A stretch of DNA of 64,000 bases. It comes from Castor canadensis (lineage: Eukaryota > Chordata > Mammalia > Rodentia > Castoridae). The DNA lies in NCBI RefSeq assembly GCF_047511655.1, contig NC_133389.1:29735501-29799500 (forward strand), in the 5' to 3' direction. How positions within the stretch are numbered: position 1 is the stretch's first letter; each line of letters starts with the position of its first letter. The notes beneath the pieces are model-generated. The model was not told where the DNA came from and searched no databases. It saw only the letters and a list, made by a program, of their open reading frames with translations. This document shows positions 24,206 to 39,200 of this stretch, piece after piece. The position numbers and the translations under genes were made by a program.

Positions 24206-27200
24206 ATCTTACTCCAGAACAGAACAGTACACTAGAAATTCACTGACAGATCCATTAACCACTTTCTAAGTCTAGTTCAGTGTATAATGTTGATTACTGA
24301 GGGCTTCCTGTGTGCTATGTATGCCCTGTACATAGGGCATAGGCACATGGCATGTGTTTTTTGCCTAATGGTAACAATAACCTTTTGGAGTAGATACTAT
24401 GTTTTATCCCAGTTTTGCAATATAGGGAATGCTGAGGCTTCCAAGTGGCTGCTGATTCACAATCACCCTACACTGTATAATTCTGGCACCAAGTAAGAAA
24501 AAGTAAAGACATGACAAATTCTAAAATGGAAATTTGAGGTCTTTTGCTAACCAGGGGCTTCCTTGATTTTAACTTCATGTTTTTGCAGTACTGGGGTTTG
24601 AACTCAGGGCCTCACACTTGCTAGGCAGATGCTTTATTGCTTGAACCACTCTGCCAGTCCTTTTGTGTGTTGGGTACTTTTGAGATGGGGTTTTGGAAAC
24701 TGTTTTGCCAGGGGCTGGTTATGAATCGTGATCCTCCAGATCTCTGCCTCCTGAGTAGCTACGATTATAGATGTGAGCCACCAGGTATCCAGCTCAACTT
24801 AATTTTTAAAACTTGCTTGTTACTCTTTAGACTATGTTAAAACTAAAACTACTGAACTGGAGACTTGGTTCAAGTGGTGGAACACCTGCCTTTTGAGTAC
24901 AAAGCCCCAAATTCAAACTCCAGTACTGTCAGTGGGATGAGGTACGAAAAACTATAAGATAAAATATTTTTGATACAAGAATATCATCCAATTGCTTTGA
25001 AAAAGAGGCAAGCTACTCCATCTCTAATGCATTATCTCCATCACCATGATCTTACACAGAGTGGAGCTAAAGACTTGGCCAGAGATGCTGGTTTTTGTTC
25101 TTTTGGGGTGCTAGGAATCAAACTCACGGCCTCACATATGCTAGGCAAGCACTCTACCACTGAGCTACAACCCCATCACTGAGATGCTGCCATGATTAAA
25201 GTGAACCCCTAGATAGTCTGTTCAGTAACGAGGTGCTTGTTTAGTTGTGAGGGGGACAGGGAAGATTCAAATTGACCACGAGAGCACTTATCTTACATTC
25301 AAGCCTCAAGAACAAGTCTCAAGTTATGCAATCAAGCATAAATTCTATTAACATTTTGTTGTGACACTGTAAGTATATTCAGATTCACAAAATGGATTCC
25401 CACTATGAATAATAATACTATTTTACTTATTATTCACATACCTGCATTATCAGACTGAGGGGAAAATGACTTTAAGAAGGTATATTAAAAAAAAAAAAAA
25501 AGAAAGTATATAAATGGCTTCATAAGAAAATGTCTTGGGGGTCTATTGAGCAGTGGTGATTATATCCTATATGCTAATATTATGGCTCAATATGCCAAAG
25601 TGTTCTATATATTATATCCTAGAGAAATGAAGACACACATATACCAAGAGGCATACACAAGAAATGTCAATAACAGCATCATTTAATATAGTACCCTAAA
25701 TGCTAAGAGAATGAATAAATTGTGGAATGCTGAATAGCAGTTTAAAAAAAAAAAAAACTCAAACTAGGCTCACATTAAATAAGCACAAAGCTCACAAAAT
25801 ACACTAAACAAAGAAACTGCAATGACCCCCTGCAATATGGTAACAATTAGTTTTAAAACCATGATTATTTCCAGATACATAACAAATGAAGTCAAAATGC
25901 ATAAAGATATACATAGAAAAAACGAACACTGAATACAAAATTTAGGTTATCTTTAGGGTGAGGAGGGAAAGGGAGGCATAGAGCTAAAGTCACTGGTACT
26001 TCCCTCCTCACATTCCTAAAAAAAAATATGGTGGCAAGAACCCAGGTGTGATGTTTTAAATAAACAAGCTAACAATTACAGTGATCACTCCATATCTATG
26101 GGTTCCACATCCATAGATGTAACCAACTATAAATGGAAAATATTGGGGAAGAAACTGTGTCTATACTCAACACAAAAAAACTGTTTTGGGCATCATTTCC
26201 TAAATAATATAACAACTATGTACAAAGCATTCATGATATATTAAGTATTACACGTAACCCAGAGATGATCCAAAGTATACAGAAGATGTTTGTAGGTTAC
26301 ATGCAAATACTACACCACTTTGTATAAAGAGACTTCAGCTTGCTGGAATTTTGATATCCATGGGCGTTCTGGAGCCGATTCCCTATGGATACTAAGGGAC
26401 GACTGTATTTGAATATGAAAATGTGAGTGTCATCTCTGAGACTGGAAACTTTAATGGTACTTTAAGATCTCAAACATTATACTATTTACTTGAATCTAAC
26501 GAAACTACTAGGTTTAATGCTGGCAAGAGCATGGGGAAAAGCCCCCTACTATTGGTGGGAATGTAAACTAGTGCAGCCACAATGGAAATTGGTATGGAGG
26601 TTCATCAAAAAATAGAGCTGCCATATGATCCCGCTACACAACTCTTGTGCATACACCTGAAGGTATATATATGCAAGTCAGCATATAATAAGAGATGCCT
26701 GCATACCCACATTTATCATAGCACCAAGTTACGAAATCAGCCTAGGTGCCCATCAAGAGATGAATGGATTAAAAAACTTATTTATATGCTATGGAGTATT
26801 ATTCAGTCAAAAAGAATGATGTCATTTGCAGGAAAATGGGTGGAAATGGAATTCATATTAAGTGAAATCAACCAGACTCAGACAGAAAAACACTACGTTT
26901 TCACTCATATTTGGAACCAAGATCTAAAGAAAAAGGGAAAAAAAGAGGTGTGTGTGGGGAAATATGATCAAGGTACATTATATGCATGTGTGAAAAGGTC
27001 ATAATGAAACCAGTTTTAAAAATTGTAAGAAAGATTTAAAGGGGAGGGTGGAGGAGGGGACTAAGAAACAGTAATGGGGGGTAAATATCAAAGTATATTA
27101 TATGCATTTATGGAACTATCATCAGATTCTATTATGCACTAATTAAAAAAAAAAAAAAAAAAAGAACTGGGTGCCAGTGGCTCATCATACCTGTATGTCT

Positions 27201-30200
27201 AGCAACTGAGGGGCTGAGATCAGAAGTATCGCTGTTCAAGGCCAGCCTGGGGAAACAGTTCACAAGACCCTATCTAGAAAGTTCCCAACACAGAAAACTG
27301 TTGACAGAATGACTCAAGTGGTAGAGCGCCTGCCTAGCAAGTATGAGGCCCTAAGTTTAAATCCCAGTATCATCAAAAAAAAAATACTGGGTGTGATGTA
27401 GATTGAAAGGTCAAATATTAATTATTCTCTAAGGTCCAATCTACTACTAAGAATTCCCTATATGAAGAGCAACATGTTGGGAATCGTTTGTACTTTTCCC
27501 AAGAATTTAGCAATGACAAAACTAGGAGAACTTGAAGGGGTGGGGAGGGGAACTGAAGTGGAATGGACCACTTAATTTGCAATGGATAGAAACCAAAGAT
27601 AAACCATCTAATTTACATAACAAATTACATAACTTAGAAACATGTAGTTTACAAAATGTGTCCTTTGATATAAAGAATTATTTATTAATAAGTATTACTA
27701 CTTATGCAGAGTATTAATAAATCCTTAAAAGACCCCTCTTGGGCAAACCATATTCATACATTTAAAAACCAAAGTCCAGAGAAAACTACTGACCTAAGAT
27801 CAAACAAGCAGTTAACAAATGAAACAAAACAAAAACTAAATCCAATTCCCAAATTAGCCATAATAAAGTAGTTAGAAGATCAACTGGTGATTTTTCTTTA
27901 GTTCTAATCAAAGATTATAAAAGAAAGAATTCAGGACAACCAGTGGCATTTTTGGTAATACAGAAAGTTCTCAACTGTAATTCTTTCTATGTAATATAAA
28001 ACTCATTTTCCATAAAGATAATATTTTAGGTAGTGTTAAAATTAATTAGCACATAAACCAGTATATATAATTCTTAAAAGCACTAAAGAAAATAAACACT
28101 ATGTAAGCAGTGTGCTTTCTCATTCCTTCCCCTCTTACTTAAACTTAAGTACTAGTACCTCTTTTTTAAAAGGTTTAAATTAACAAGAGTATCTGAGGAA
28201 GATATTGCAGGAAACTTGGAGGCATTATGAGATGTTTTCAAAGGTTTTTTAGTGAATAACTATCACCCTAAAAAATAATCACAGAACCAAGATAAATAAT
28301 TCAAGACAAAGATTCTTTTCCTAAGATAACTGAGGCAGAAAGTGAAAGGGTTAAAAAGGCAAAAGGGAATTTCTTGAGGAGGAATTGACAGATACTTCCC
28401 AGGGAGCTGCATAAAAAAGTGGCAGCACTGTAGATAACAGCCCCACTGGGAGATTTTCAGCTCCCCATCCAAGCTGCAAGGTTCCTTCCAGAGCTGAAAG
28501 GGAAAAACTATCCAAAGAATATGAGGGTATCTGGGCTGCTTTTCTTCACATGCTGGGAATTTTTAACCCAAGAAATAAGCCTACTGAAACCTACTGATAC
28601 CTACAATTTATGTCTTCCATATTCTTACTTTTGCTTCTTTCTGATTAGGAAAGAGGAATGACATGCCACCCAAATATTTTCAGGTATAAATGGCAGCCTG
28701 GATAGTCACTATCGTTCAATGTCAAATGGTTCAGGCATGTGTGGACTGCTTTCCTCAGCAGGGTCTACTACCAGAAGAAACAGCTGCCAGGACACATGCA
28801 CATTACACTATTAGAGAAGGGGATGGGGGAGACCAACCTGCCTCCGCATTCAGCTCCTCTAGAAGCCCGCTGGTCCTCCAGGTAGCTCTTGTCTCCTGGC
28901 CGCCTACAGAATTAATGTGCTCTTGAACTACTGCAGCCGCCAATAAATTGTCCACATTTACCACTTCTGGGTCAGAGCTGGTGTCAGACATATCATAATG
29001 AGCTACAACTGGAGGTCCATCTAGGGAGGAAAGAAAATGTATACTTGTATCTAACTTGTGGGGTGAAAAATACTTCTGAAACTAGTGCCCTCTAAATGCC
29101 AGCTGCCTTCACTTTTTTATTCTATCTGATTAGAAAAGCTGCACTTTATACATCTAGTGTTTGTACATGATGTGAAAGTGGAAAAGATAACCTGAGCTTA
29201 CAAAGATGAGGGACATGTTTTAGAAGGAGGAAAAGGAATGTTATTATGAAGAACAGAAGACAAGACTATACTGAACAATGTTACGCTGAATTCCTGCCAT
29301 AGTCCTAAAGAGCAACACATAAGAAAAAAGGACTCCACAAAGTGAAACTAACTTTTTAAAGGAAAAAAATTCAAGTAAACTGTTAAAACCTAATTTATTA
29401 TTTTTAAGAAAATAAATCTAGTTCTTTTAGTAGCTAATACTAAAAGTCCTTAGTAGATTCAGAGAAGAAAAATCAAAAAATATATTTTCCTAGATACTAA
29501 AGATTTACCTTGTTTCTAGTAAAGCCCTTTTACAATAACAGGTATGACACTTTACAACATTCTACAATATCACAAAATCCATTTTTAGGATTTTGTTTTG
29601 GATGTCTTGTGAGGGACACTTATATTTTCCCAAAGAAAGACAACCAGCTCACACTCCAAATAAATGATATGCAATCCTTAAGTAATTTTAGAGGAAGATA
29701 TTAAAGTTCTTACTAGAAAATTAAGAGATTTTTCTCTTTCGCACCTCAAATCACCCTAACTTGGCTGAATAAGATAAGCTAAGTTCCAAAATAATTACAC
29801 TGCAGCAATTCATGCTAAAGTAACTCAATATTCATGTTTATAGAATAGATACATACTTTATAATGGTATTGCTTCTCTTTTCCTAACACAATAGCAAAAG
29901 CAAACTTTTCATTCAGGAAATTCCTCTACTATCCCAATGTTAGAATTAAGCTAAAAAGAATGCTGTTTCCATCCCAACAGCTATTTATGAAGTGCAGGCA
30001 AACCATTTATTTCCAAAGATTTAATATCTAACAAATGAATATTAAACACACCTATTTTATGAAACTCTTGACTGTGAAGAAATACATGTCAATGGATCAA
30101 GAAATGTAACACAATGAATGACTATTGTTTTAATACATACATTCATTGTTTATACTGTCACTGAATACCTGGAACACACCTGGGGTATTTATTCCTAAAA

Positions 30201-33200
30201 CTAAGCTCCCAGACTGATAGGTTTATGTAGCAACATTTCAAAAATGAAAAATGACCAAACAGAAATGCGAGTGAGCTGTTAAGTGCCATTGTTATGAACA
30301 AACATGTCACAATATGAAATTCTGACAATCAGGATTTTAGTTGACTACTCAAAAATAATTTCCAGTTCCCCTAAAAGGGCAAATCAAGTCCATCAAAGAC
30401 AAAAATATGTAACAATGTGACCTTGGTAATGGATTTTATTTTAAATGGCAAAAAGGTGGCTCATTTTTGAGGTTTCTCTTTTCTAAAAAAGAAAAGAAAG
30501 CTTCATCATTCTATGGAGTTTTCATCAGAGTTCAAAATGGTTATTATGGAATCAAGATATTGTGTGATGTCCAAATACTGGGTGCAGAAGATATGAGGGC
30601 CAAGTACAATATTGACTATTTGACCATATGTTCTAATTTTAAAAGAGCTTTGTGGGTTTTTTTTTTTAAGTGTTTGCAATAAATCAGTTAGAAATTTATT
30701 CTAAAATTTTTTTTATCACTAATACTATTCAGAGCTCCTTGCCCTCACATTCCCCACCTCCACCCCCAAATTGAGAAATAGGTCAACAGTCAAGTCAAAA
30801 TTGTACCACTCCTACATGTATAATCATGCAAATAAGTTTAAGTGTGTGTGTATATATATATATATATATACAGATAGATAGATAGATATATTTATATACA
30901 TGCAGAGTGACATCACCTACCCATGGAAATAACTTGTCTGAAAGTCTTCATCAGTAGAAAATACAAGCATAAACTTGTTATCTGGCTTCATTCTTGTATC
31001 TTCCATATTTCCAAACAGCATACCTTATAACTTAGCTTAAATTTAGTATTCATCATAAACAAAGACATCAAAATTTTCATATTTCAATTCATATTTTAAC
31101 AGTAAAATAAGTGATGATCACTGCCATTTTTCATTTCCAATATATTCGAGCAATGACAAGTCAATACTATACAAACTTCAATAAAGGAGGAGACCAGATG
31201 CCTTTCTAAACTTGTCTTTCAATGAGAAACCACAATTAAGGATCCTGTGTTTCAAGGTCATTTTATATCTATCACTAGCAAACCAGTATTAAGCAAGTTG
31301 AAAGTACTTGGCATCAGGTGTGGTACTCTGAACCAGTAAATAGGGTACTACACAGCTGAGGGTGAAAACTCGTGGTATTCTTTTAAAACATGATTCTTGC
31401 TACATAGAATTATGACACAGGTAAGAAATTTTTTTTACTGATTGTATCTGCTTTTTAAAGGAAGTATCTCTTGAAGAAAAAAAAATCAAACTACTGAGGA
31501 GGAGCGAGGAAAACTTAGCACATTAACAGGAAGAACTACCTATTTCACACTGTCAGTTCATTACAGGATAGAACAAACATGGAGATACTATTCTTGCTCT
31601 CACTTGATTATTCCTCTATGCTATGGACACAACTGAATTGGTATTAAGAGATTGTTTTGACTTTCAAGAACATCAAAATAGCCATTTCAGGTAAAGTAAT
31701 ATAAGGGACCATTTCCAATTTAACAGTTAATCATTAACAAGCATACTCCACACTTAACAACTCATAAAGTTACCCAAATTGCACATTCTCCCATCTGCCA
31801 ACTCTGTTGTTTATCACAATCTTAAAACATAAAATTTGTAGTAATGAACTTGCTAGCTTTTTCCCTAATCATTAAAAGCATCTCTCTGTAAAAGTGACTG
31901 TAACGCAATTAGTTATCTGTTCAGTCTGTGGTTAATCTATATGCTGTTTCTTCTTGTGATGGAAGTCTTCTGGGGCAGGGATTCTCTATCCTCCCAAGTA
32001 CTGGGACTACAGGCATGCAGCACCACACCGGGCTAAATGAAATCTCTTAAAATTTTTAAATTTTTAAATTTTAAAAAAAATTTTTGCTATTAGTTATAAT
32101 TACAAAGCAAGACAACTTAAGTAAAGCAATCCACCACCACCTACTTTTTAAGAACATCAATTCATATGTTTAATTCTAGTTAAGTTTGTACCCTCTCACT
32201 AATCTCCTAGTCAATAAAATAGGTTCTAACTTTTCAAATACCAAAATACAGATGTCTCTGCTATCACAAATTTCTCCTACATTGGGGTCCACTTTTTTAT
32301 TATCTTCAATCTTCTGCATTGTTGCCATCAATTTGTGTCTGTGTGTGTGGGGGGGAACTAGAGTTTGAACTCAGATCTTTGCACTTGCAAATCAGGTAGT
32401 TCGCCTCTTGAGCCACACCTCCAGACCATTTTGCTCTGGTTATTTTGGAGATTGGGGTCTCACAAACTATTTCCTGGACTGGCCTCAAACCATGATCCTC
32501 CTGATTTCAGCTTCCAAATAACTAGGAGTACAGCTGTGATGTCACATTTTTAATGTTTAATGAATTAAGTTTCCTTTTCAAATATGTTCTAAAGGAAAAA
32601 AGTCTGAGTTACAAAAACAAAGCAAAACAAAAGCTTAAATTTTTCATTACTATGCTTATCTACAAATTTATCTTTTCAAATTAGACTATTAAAACTATAC
32701 AAAGTAATCACACAGTTAACACCATTCTTGTTTTGTTTTTGGCACTACCCAATGTCTTGTGCATGTTAGGAAACTATTCTGCCATTAAGCTCCATCCCTG
32801 ACCCTTGTTTATTTTACTTTAAGACAGGGTCTCGATAAATTGGTCAGATTGGGCTCTAACTTATGTTTCTCCTGCCTCAGCCTCCCAATTAGCTGAGATT
32901 ACAGACATGCTCCATCACTTCCAGCTTTTAGCACTCTTGTTGTACTGACCAGATGCCCAAGTTCCAATTAGGTGGAACCAAAATAGACTACAGCTGTTCT
33001 CACTGTTAAGGGAAAAAAGGAAAATCTAGAGTGAACTGGGAACAGCATAGGAAATAAAGATTTTTGGCAGCAGACAGACAGGTTAAAGCCCTGTGTACTC
33101 TCCTAGCTATTATGACTCTGGTCAATTATTTCACTCCTCAGTTTCTTCACAGGTTATGTTGAGAATTAAAGATGACATAATGCAGAACACAACAGAGTTC

Positions 33201-36200
33201 AGACACCACTCCAACTTTCCATTTTAAGCAGTACTGGCCCACACCAACACTTGTTGGCTTTTCTTTGCATGTACACTCTGCTGTATATACCCTGCATATA
33301 AGAAGCTTTGAGGAGACATTATCACTTGAGCTGATGTCTTACATTTGTTATATGTGCACCCAACTTATTAAGCAAATGCCTTGCTGGGATTAAGTTAAAA
33401 GAGGTCAAATATAGGTTTTGTATTTTTGTTTGAAGTGAAATGTTTGTTTATACTCATACAAAAAGGTTCTCGAAGCCAGTCATTTGGATTAGTCCGCATT
33501 TGACATCATCCTTGGCTATAAAGCACACCTACTAACACAAGTCTCGCATTATAAAGTCTTAGTGAAATCTAGAACAGGAATTCCTTTTGTATCCCAGAGG
33601 TGCCTAGGAATATCACTCCTCCTTCCCTCTGTCTTAGGCTCAACGAAAGGCATGGCAATACACTGCCCATTTCTATGGCTACAGTAACATAAACAAACCC
33701 CAGACAAAAATGCCATTTATCTCTACTACACCTGGTCCCTGCAATCCCCTCACTAGGGAAAAAAATCTGTCTTGTAGGAACAAGGGCCCCATACAAGCCT
33801 CAGCCTAGTGCCACTATGCACACATCAAGAAAAAGGGGATGCCAGGTGTAGTGGTACACCCCTGTAATCATAGCACTCGGGAGGCTAAGGGAGGACTGTG
33901 AGTTTGAGGCCAATGTGGGCCTCATAGTGAATTTGAGGCCAGTCTGGGCTATTCAGTGAGATTCTGTTTAAAAAGAGAGAAAGAGAAAGGCGTGGGAAGG
34001 TAGGGGTAGAGATGTAACACTCAGCCAGACAGTGAGACTCAAAAAATGTTAATCTGGCAGGGTGCTGGTGGTTCACACCTATAATCCTAACTACCCAAAG
34101 GCAGAGATCAGGAGGATCACAGTTCGAGGTCATCCCGGGCAAATAGTTCTATCTTGAAAATACCAACACATAAAAAGGCTGTGGGGTAGCTCAAGTGCTA
34201 GACTGCCTACCTAGAAGCTTGTGGCCCTGAGTTCAAACCCCAGTACCACCAAATTAATCTGAAAAAAGCATTCTTAGATTACTTAGCCAAGGGACCCTAG
34301 GAAGCGGGAATGTCTATACATGTGCATGGTAGCCAAGTGAGGGAATGAAGTGTGGGGGAGTGAGGGAAAGAGGAAAACCTCAAGAGATGCAGAAGCAAAT
34401 CTGCATTTTAGAAGAATCTACTCAAGAAAAAACAAGTTTCATGACATACTACAAAATTTACTAAAATAAAAATTTGTATTTACAAATGCCCAACAGTATA
34501 CTTATGCTATATTTTCATTACTATCAATCAAAAAAGCAAAATATATGCAGAACAATTTGAATATATAGAAAGCAGTCGACAAAGCACCCACCTTTTAGAA
34601 AATAATCACACATCACTAGAAGATAAAAATCTATACAGGAGGGTTCACAGAGTGGCTCAAGTGGTAGTATATGTCTAGCAAACGTGAAGCCCTAAGTTCA
34701 AACCCCAGTACCATCACCAAAAAAAAGAATCATATAGAAAAGTGCTATCTCTGTAAAAACAATCATAAATATTAAAATTTCATGTGTGTATTTTCTTGAG
34801 AATAACATCATGAAACTATTTTAGAAAAGTGTCAGTTATTACTCATCTCAATTATTAAAACTTTAGCCAGGTGCCTATGGCTAACACCTGTAATCCTAGT
34901 TACTTGAGAGGCTGAGAATGGGAGGACCATGGTTGGAGGCCAGCCCAGGCAAACAGTTTGTGAGACTCATATCCCAAACAATAGCAAAATGGACTGGAGG
35001 TGTGGCTCAAGGGACAGAGTGCCTGCTTTCCAAGTGTGAAACCCCGAGTTCAAACCCCAGTCGAACAACAACAAAATTTTTAACTTTACAAAGTTTCTAC
35101 CATGAAAAAAAACTTTTAGGGATTACATTTGTTCTTTCCATTCTGTAAGTGACAGGTTATTTTGTTGACCCAGAAAAGCTATCTATGATTGATGAAGAGT
35201 TCATTTACCATTCTGAAAGGGTCAAAGAATCAAAGAAGCAGTGAAAGGACAAATTCAAGACTTTCAGAGCAGTTGAAAAACTGATGAGAAGAAAACAATT
35301 TAACATTTAAGGATTCACCAATAGCTACAGAAATAGGGAAGTTCCAAATCAAGTGAGCTTATTCAAAAGATAACTCAGACACAGGGCATTTGAGGTGGTT
35401 ACCATCTACAACTTCACTGCTTTGAGGACTCAGTTACAAAGAGAGCAAAACTAAAATATCAGCACTACAAAGACCAAAGAAGAGCACAAAAACCAGATTC
35501 TAGTTTAGACACAGCTCCAAGTCTGTACCTTGCTAAATACTCATTCATTTCAGCCTTCTGATTACTCCTTCAAAAGTTATTATCTAAATTTTGTCAGTTT
35601 TCCAACTATTCCTCAACTTTTAATAGAATAACTTAGTGGGGCATATAGTTTAAAGGAAAAGAATTTTGACTTTTTATGTTCCAGGTGGTATTTTATTTCT
35701 TTTTCAATATACCAATTACAAAACTGAAAATCACCCTAAAACTATCACATAAAATCTATTATTTGTTATCCTAACTACAAATTAATACCATATATTTCAT
35801 TACAGAAAAGCATATTTTTTCACTAAGGAACACTTAGTTTGAATTAACTGGTAGGAAATCACTATATAACAACACTGTCCTCAACATAGTAACAAGAAAC
35901 ATTTCTTTTTCAAAGTTTTTATTTATCTAGGTTAGTTACACTTCAGATGCTCAAAATGAGTATAAGATATAAAGAAAATGCAATTAAAAAAAAAAACCAC
36001 AGTAATTTGATAGCATTCTTCCCAAATCTTGAAACTATTAAGTCTTCTTTACCAAAGAATTATACTCCTTAAGGGATTATCCCTTCATTTTTTATGAATC
36101 TTCTATTTTACACTATGGTAGTTTAATATAATAATAAAAATATCTACTCAATATTAGTACACTCCTAGTTTAGGGCCAACTTCCACAAACTTACCTAAAC

Positions 36201-39200
36201 TTCAGAGAAAATAAGAACAGAAATTAAGAAAAAAATTGACAAGTATAGAAACTCAAGAAGTTTTTCATAAATTCATATAACTTCTAGATAATCTATATGA
36301 CATGTTTCTCATCTATACTATGATGAAAGGCATATATGCCATTTGGGGTTTTTTCTTTGAGAATAATTTTTACAGAACAAATTAATAGCAAAATTATAAT
36401 TAATAGAAGTTTACTGAATTTACTAGAACTGTTTTGTATTTTCTGACATGTAGCATTCCACAAAATCTTTTCCATTATGCCCTCATTATACTATCTAATG
36501 ATTTTTTTAAAAGGAGAGAGATCAATGTAAACTAAATAAAATATTACAGGTACAGTTATGTTAGATCACCTTTTGTTAATGTAACTTGCCCATAATTTGC
36601 TATTCCATATATAATGATGATAGCAAGAAGCCTACTTGTCATCTTTCCCATATTTAATGTTTACTGTATCATTAGGCAAAGTCAAGTATATATTAAAAAA
36701 TAAAAATTAGGGCTAGAGAAGTGACTCAGGGGTAGAGCACCATGTAGCACGCCTGAAGCCCTGTATTCAAACCCCACTATCAATCAATCAAGCAATATTA
36801 TCAGTAATATCAGTTTAGGGTGCTTTGTTCAACAAAAAGATTTACCATACCATTTTTTCATTAACCAGCAGGTAATATACTTTAAATGATTTTATATACA
36901 GCTTTTATGTAAAAAAAAAAAAATCATATGTAAACTGACAGATAGCTACACCCAAAAAACCCTGGCTGTTAAATCTAGGTAACAGTAGAGAATGACAAAA
37001 GCAATACCAAGATAAAATACTAGGATTTGAACTTGGGGCTTTACACTTGCTAGAAAGGCACTTTACCACTTGAACCACACCTCCAGCCCTAAGTTAATTT
37101 TTGTATATTCTTTTATTCAGTCTGCTGGAAAAAAAAATGTTTAACTCCAAAATCTTAAATTATTTTTAAAAAGCTTTTTTCCCTCCAGTTTAATTAACAT
37201 AACAAAGTTTGTATGTGGACAACCTTTTTTCCTCTCACAAATCTTTAAGAAATAATGATTATGACATTAATGACCTGAATCCATTAGAATTACTGTAGAC
37301 TACAGCATTGTTATCTGCCTTCACCCACTTGAAAAATATAACATTAATGAAATTCAGAATTCTGATGATATGTATACATGTGTGCTCACACAACACACAC
37401 ACACACACACACACACACCGAGAGTAGGTTCATTTCTCTGACCTGGAAACACAAAAACAGATAAGCTTCTAAATTAAAAAAAAAAAAAATTTCATGCCAA
37501 ATATTGAATATTCAGATTTTTAGTTTCACCATGTTGTTTTCTGAATTAACATTTTATTTGAAGTTTTAAAGTTATACTTAATTTTAATTGAACCCATATA
37601 AAATAAACATCAACATGATAAAAAGTTGTAATTGTCTAATAAGTGACTCAAATAACCAGATCATTCTAATCTGCTAGTTAAATTCTATAATGATGATTAA
37701 ATATCTAATGACCTACACCACTGAACTAGTGCTCACTAAGCAGAAAGCAGGCTGTAGATACAACTTCAGAAAATATATTTATATTGACCTTTAGTAAGAG
37801 GATAATGACCTCCAAATGCTACCAAATAAAGAACATGAAAATATTAACCTAATAGCCAGCATGAGAGTTGCGACTAAATTTTTTTCCTAACAGTTCTCAA
37901 GATTTTTTAAATATAATGCTCAGTAATTATTACATGGAACAATCTTAAGTCTGTAGCTTAGTCTTTTTTTCTATCCCATGAAATGAATGAAATATACACA
38001 AATGAAAATAATCACCTGACAGATTAAAGAGAAAGTCCACACACACATAATTAGAAAAACAAAATAGTCTAGGTAAAAGAATTTATTCTTAAATAAAAAG
38101 TGCTAAGCTATGTCCTGGATTGGTGGTGCAATTTTAAGAATGTTTTCTATCAAGATTAGGCCTTTACAGACTACAAATAAATTCAAACAAGGTACAGTCT
38201 TTATCCTTCTTAAAATTCTTGGGAAACTAAGGTATTTCAAGGGAAATAAAGGGAAGACCACTAGGCACTTAAATAACAGCTACATAAAAATGTCATCACA
38301 TAATTCAAAAGTAGTTTTCTTCTCTTGGTGGTTCTAGAGTTTAAACTCAGATCTTTGCACTTGACAGGCAGGCACTCTATGACTTGAGTCACACCTCTAG
38401 CCTTCCAAAAGTGCTTTTCACTTTCTAGTGCCAGTATTGGTAATGTTACGAATACAGACGTTTGACTTAGCAAAGGAGAACTCAGTTATCCACAACAGTT
38501 CAACAGTTCTTCTTTAAATATTCAGAATACAAAAACAAATTATTTTAAAATAATTTTTAAACTGTGCGATCTGGCAATCTTTGCATGTTAAAGCCAAACT
38601 CATTGCTATAACAATCCTTAAGACAGTAACATTAGATTCAAGGTACTGGGCAAAAATAAAATATCAGGTTAAATTCTCCCCTCCCCCCCAATACTGGGGC
38701 TTAAACTTGAGCCACTCTGCCAGCCCTTTTGGTGATGGGTTTTTCTAGGTACAATCTCATGAACTATTTGCCAGGGCTGGTTCCAAATGGCAATCCTCCT
38801 CCTGATCTCCGCCTCCTGAGTAGCTAGGATTATAGGCATGAGTCACTGGTGTCCAGCAAGTTAAAATTTTTTTGTATGTACGTTTCTGCTACAAAATTAC
38901 TCTGAAGGTTAAAGTCTCCAAGCCACATTAACAACAAATTTTACTTTAGGATAAATTTTTAATATTTTGCTATATGTTCTATGAGTTAAGTCAATTATTA
39001 TGTAATTTCTTCTTTCTACCAAAACCTCTGGTTCCGCATCTTTACCCAAAATTTTACAGAAAAGGCTTCCCAAAAATGTTAACGTTTAACACCTTTTAAA
39101 TGTTCAAAATATTATATCAACTATTAAAACCTATGCTTGATCATTTCATTCCACTGAAATTTTTCCTTAAAGAAAAAAATACATCTATAATTCTTGTTCA

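Larger units (their letters stand above)
16417..28837 (-). other. ARK2N: ARK2N intron 3
   Basis: Bounded by the exon 3 donor and the exon 4 acceptor. It is the most SINE-dense part of the window, with two CA tracts, a purine tract, L1 fragments and a Tigger-like miniature element. Nothing recognisable was found in 17885..18680, 19645..20870, 20995..21445 or 27390..28837 beyond possible old L2 pieces. The segment 19640..20760 contains overlapping non-protein-like frames on both strands. Confidence 0.9.

Noticed and set aside
26582..27004. 140-codon plus-strand frame as a host gene
   Set aside because: It is the L1 ORF2 C-terminus followed by an L1 3' UTR and poly(A).
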